Positions 63,333 to 64,000 of a stretch of DNA of 64,000 nt are shown here, piece by piece. This DNA comes from an uncultured Maribacter sp. (GTDB lineage: Bacteria > Bacteroidota > Bacteroidia > Flavobacteriales > Flavobacteriaceae): positions 248,001 through 312,000 of the forward strand of contig CANNFY010000003.1 of assembly GCA_947504045.1 (NCBI GenBank). Direction: 5' to 3'. The translations under genes and the position numbers were made by a program. Each line of letters begins with the position of its first letter. Position 1 is the stretch's first letter. The notes under the pieces are model-generated. The model worked only from the letters and a program-made list of their open reading frames with translations, ran no database searches and was not told the DNA's origin.

Positions 63333-63358
63333 GTAGAACAAACTAATATATAGGTAAA

Positions 63359-64000
63359 ATGAACAAAAAAATAGTATTATGGTCGATTACCGCTGCATTA
63401 GCAGGGTTTTTATTTGGTTTTGACGTTGTTGTTATTTCTGGCGCAGATAAAAAATTACAAACAATTTGGGAATCTTCAGATTCTTTTCATGGTTGGGTAG
63501 TAATGGGAGCTGCTCTCTGGGGAACAGTATTAGGTGCTATATTCGGAGGTTTTCCTACCAATAAATATGGACGAAAAAATACTTTAATTGTTATAGGTAT
63601 TTTATTTGCAGTATCTGCTGTAGGTTCTGCGTTATCTGACAATCCATATATTTTTGCTTTTGCTAGGTTTATTGGAGGTATAGGTGTGGGAGCTTCTACT
63701 ATTGCTGCACCTGCTTATATTTCAGAAATTGCTCCTGCAAAAGATAGGGGGCGTTTGGTAGCCATGTATCAATTTAATATTGTTTTTGGTATAATGATCG
63801 CTTTTCTATCCAATTACTTATTAAGTGGTATTGGAGAAAATGCATGGCGATGGATGCTTGGAGTAGAAGCTATTCCGGCTATTCTATATATATTATTTGC
63901 ACTTGGTGTTCCTAAAAGCCCAAGGTGGTTAGCATCTAAAGGTAAAATTGCAGAAGCAAAAAAAGTATTAAAAATAATAAACCCAGATGCAGATGTAGAA
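63359..64000 (+). CDS. Sugar-porter MFS transporter, N-terminal fragment
   Basis: ATG 63359, open to the right edge (214 codons visible). The opening MNKKIVLWSITAALAGFLFG then FDVVVISGADK, the GGFPTNKYGRKNTL loop, RFIGGIGVGASTIAAPAYIS and SEIAPAKDRGRL blocks, and PKSPRWLASKGK are the sugar-porter signatures of MFS transporters such as XylE and glucose permeases. It is 26 bp after the glycosidase-like gene, so probably co-transcribed. Substrate inferred only as a monosaccharide. Confidence 0.9.
   Translation, partial: MNKKIVLWSITAALAGFLFGFDVVVISGADKKLQTIWESSDSFHGWVVMGAALWGTVLGAIFGGFPTNKYGRKNTLIVIGILFAVSAVGSALSDNPYIFAFARFIGGIGVGASTIAAPAYISEIAPAKDRGRLVAMYQFNIVFGIMIAFLSNYLLSGIGENAWRWMLGVEAIPAILYILFALGVPKSPRWLASKGKIAEAKKVLKIINPDADVE

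Noticed and set aside
1-64000. CRISPR arrays, prophage or integrative element
   Set aside because: No regularly spaced repeats, integrase, structural phage genes or attachment-site duplication at the single tRNA were found by reading.

Overview
The window is AT-rich DNA from a marine-type member of the Flavobacteriaceae (Bacteroidota). Supporting signs are a Bacteroidota-length SecA (1119 residues), flavobacterial lipoprotein signals such as Cys-Ser-Asp-Asp-Asp, a hybrid two-component regulator of the polysaccharide-utilisation type, many DUF families typical of the group, and the absence of recognisable Shine-Dalgarno sequences. Gene content is mostly chromosomal housekeeping; no transposase, phage, plasmid or CRISPR signal was seen.

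Layout. 1-6 kb: envelope genes (MATE pump tail, PAP2 phosphatase, GT39 transferase, flippase-like protein, GT2 transferase, DUF2911 protein, aldose epimerase). 6.1-8.6 kb: an ECF sigma factor, a membrane anti-sigma-like protein and an exported coiled-coil/adhesin-like protein. 8.6-20 kb: an accessory-looking stretch with MsrA, an M23 peptidase, a Crp/Fnr regulator, an imelysin/di-haem oxidoreductase cluster that looks metal-regulated, and four copies of a small secreted basic protein. Each copy sits behind a homologous leader of about 155-175 bp; three leaders are almost identical. 20-42 kb: core genes (secA, adenosyltransferase, ABC-F, pssA, PLP dehydratase, rlmF, lptB, tatC, kpsF-like, recQ, pseudouridine synthase, SurA-type chaperones, MoxR). 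42.5-49 kb: tandem acnB and acnA, a tandem pair of TlpA-like thioredoxins (one with a damaged CxxC) and tRNA-Leu(GAG). 49-64 kb: a carbohydrate cluster with a LacI regulator, fucP, FMN-dependent lactate dehydrogenase, FAH-family hydrolase, SDR, UxaA-type dehydratase, AraC regulator, a 1390-residue hybrid sensor/regulator, a secreted beta-propeller glycosidase-like protein and the start of a sugar-porter MFS gene.

How the genes fit together. The 49-64 kb cluster reads as oxidative L-fucose (or related deoxysugar) catabolism: uptake by FucP, dehydration by the UxaA-type enzyme, oxidation by the SDR, cleavage by the FAH hydrolase to pyruvate and L-lactate, and oxidation of the lactate. Fucose dehydrogenase and lactonase are not visible and may lie beyond the right edge. 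The 12.2-17.3 kb block reads as surface or periplasmic iron handling (two imelysins and a two-CxxCH oxidoreductase) under a tandem 24-bp repeat that may be an iron-regulator operator.

The most unusual signal is the four-copy small-protein family at 10.1-18.8 kb. Its leaders keep fixed spacing of several blocks, including two 9-bp direct repeats exactly 21 bp apart that resemble a LytTR-type operator. The three near-identical copies also carry an inverted repeat bracketing those repeats and a hairpin just before the ATG.
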